A DNA stretch of 32,699 nt from positions 1 through 32,699 of the forward strand of contig JAAFIB010000028.1 in the NCBI GenBank assembly GCA_013297725.1, written 5' to 3'. The notes under the pieces are model-generated. The model searched no databases and was not told the origin of the DNA. It saw only the letters and a program-made list of their open reading frames with translations. Below are positions 32,036 to 32,699 of this stretch, piece by piece (within the stretch, counting starts at the first letter, position 1; the number at the start of each line of letters is the position of its first letter). Origin of the DNA: Sphingomonadales bacterium. GTDB lineage: Bacteria; Pseudomonadota; Alphaproteobacteria; Sphingomonadales; Sphingomonadaceae. The position numbers and the translations under genes were made by a program.

Positions 32036-32699
32036 TTAACGCAACAGGTTCATTACACCCTGTTGGCTTTGGTTTGCCTGTGCCAGCATCGCAGTCGACG
32101 CCTGCGACAAGATCTGCGCCGCTGCCAATTTGGTTGATTCCGCCGAAAAGTCCGCGTCCTCGATCCGCGATTTGGCATCTGTCAAATTGGTGGCAGTCGA
32201 TGTCAAATTGTTGACAGTCGCATCCAACCGGTTTTGCGCCGCACCAAGGCCAGCGCGCTGTGTTGCCACAGTGTCAATCGCTGTGCTGATTGCGGCCATC
32301 GCAGTCGATGCACCGGCAACAGTCGACATATCGACAGTGTTCACCGCAAGGCCCGTTGCGTTCATGCTGGTAAAGGCAATGGCGACGGTCTGCCCGGTAT
32401 CAACACCGGTCTGGATATTGAACGTACCAGCGGCATCGAACAGGTTAGTGCCGTTAAAGTCTGTGCGGCCCGCAATATCGTCAACCTGACCGAGCAATGC
32501 CGTTACTTCTGTTTGGATTGCTGTACGATCGGATGCCGCCGTTGTGCCGTTGGCGGCCTGAACCGACAATTCACGCATACGAACAAGGATGTTGGTAACT
32601 TCGCCCAATGCACCTTCAGCGGTTTGTGCCAGCGAAATGCCGTCATTGCTGTTGCGGATGGCTTGATTAAGCCCGCGCACTTTGGCGTCCATGCGTGTT
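32036..32699 (-). CDS. fliC: Flagellin (3' part)
   Basis: This is the C-terminal part of a flagellin, the filament subunit. The visible 221 codons begin with [52 protein letters not shown], the conserved end of the N-terminal D0/D1 region. The first codons of the gene, perhaps 50-60 residues, lie beyond the right edge. A very short variable region ([16 protein letters not shown]) separates it from the conserved C-terminal domain ([44 protein letters not shown]). The full protein should be only about 270-280 residues, a small flagellin typical of alphaproteobacteria. A strong terminator follows. Its promoter, expected to be FliA-dependent, is outside the window. Confidence 0.95.
   Translation of the reverse strand, partial: TRMDAKVRGLNQAIRNSNDGISLAQTAEGALGEVTNILVRMRELSVQAANGTTAASDRTAIQTEVTALLGQVDDIAGRTDFNGTNLFDAAGTFNIQTGVDTGQTVAIAFTSMNATGLAVNTVDMSTVAGASTAMAAISTAIDTVATQRAGLGAAQNRLDATVNNLTSTATNLTDAKSRIEDADFSAESTKLAAAQILSQASTAMLAQANQSQQGVMNLLR

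Overview
The window looks like the chromosome of an alphaproteobacterium of the order Sphingomonadales. The support is the protein style (short FlgD, FlgE and FlgA, a FlgJ with only its rod-binding domain, an M48 protease with a LysM-like tail), the metK/lnt and aroK-aroB/xerD/accA neighbourhoods, and moderate-to-high GC. Genus cannot be fixed from sequence reading alone. No rRNA, tRNA, CRISPR array or insertion sequence was seen.

Layout. (1) 1-6272: housekeeping and envelope genes. These are the 3' part of a DUF2339 membrane protein, a YqaA/DedA-like membrane protein, a VOC-family protein and a small exported protein on the minus strand, then lnt (apolipoprotein N-acyltransferase) and metK. 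(2) 6269-24235: a nearly continuous flagellar cluster. On the minus strand are a lytic transglycosylase, flhA and fliA, then flgM-flgN, then flgA. On the plus strand are flgBCDEFGHIJKL, motA-motB and a sigma-54 activator. fliD-fliS follow on the minus strand. (3) 24293-31769: housekeeping again. aroB and aroK are on the minus strand; a small membrane protein, a 602-residue exported protein of unknown function, xerD, accA and an M48 metalloprotease are on the plus strand. (4) 32036-32699: the 3' part of a flagellin gene on the minus strand, with a clear terminator.

The flagellar regulation can be read directly from the DNA. Three near-identical -24/-12 (sigma-54) promoters precede the transglycosylase-flhA-fliA operon, flgA and the flgB operon. 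Three FliA (sigma-28)-type promoters with a shared GCCGTTA core precede flgM-flgN, fliD-fliS and motA-motB. With fliA, its anti-sigma factor flgM and a sigma-54 activator all present, the window encodes most of a two-tier cascade: sigma-54 drives rod, hook, ring and export genes plus fliA, and sigma-28 drives filament cap, motor and flgM. The promoter of the activator gene carries CtrA-like half sites.

The most unusual features are palindromic repeat elements placed inside or next to genes. One lies in frame inside lnt. One sits across the start/signal-peptide region of flgI and appears to supply its Shine-Dalgarno sequence. Two inverted copies of another family bracket accA and the M48 protease gene, and one more lies between the activator gene and fliS. 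Other oddities are an L-ring protein FlgH with no cysteine at all, hence no lipidation site, very small FlgD and FlgE, and a flagellar lytic transglycosylase without a Sec signal.
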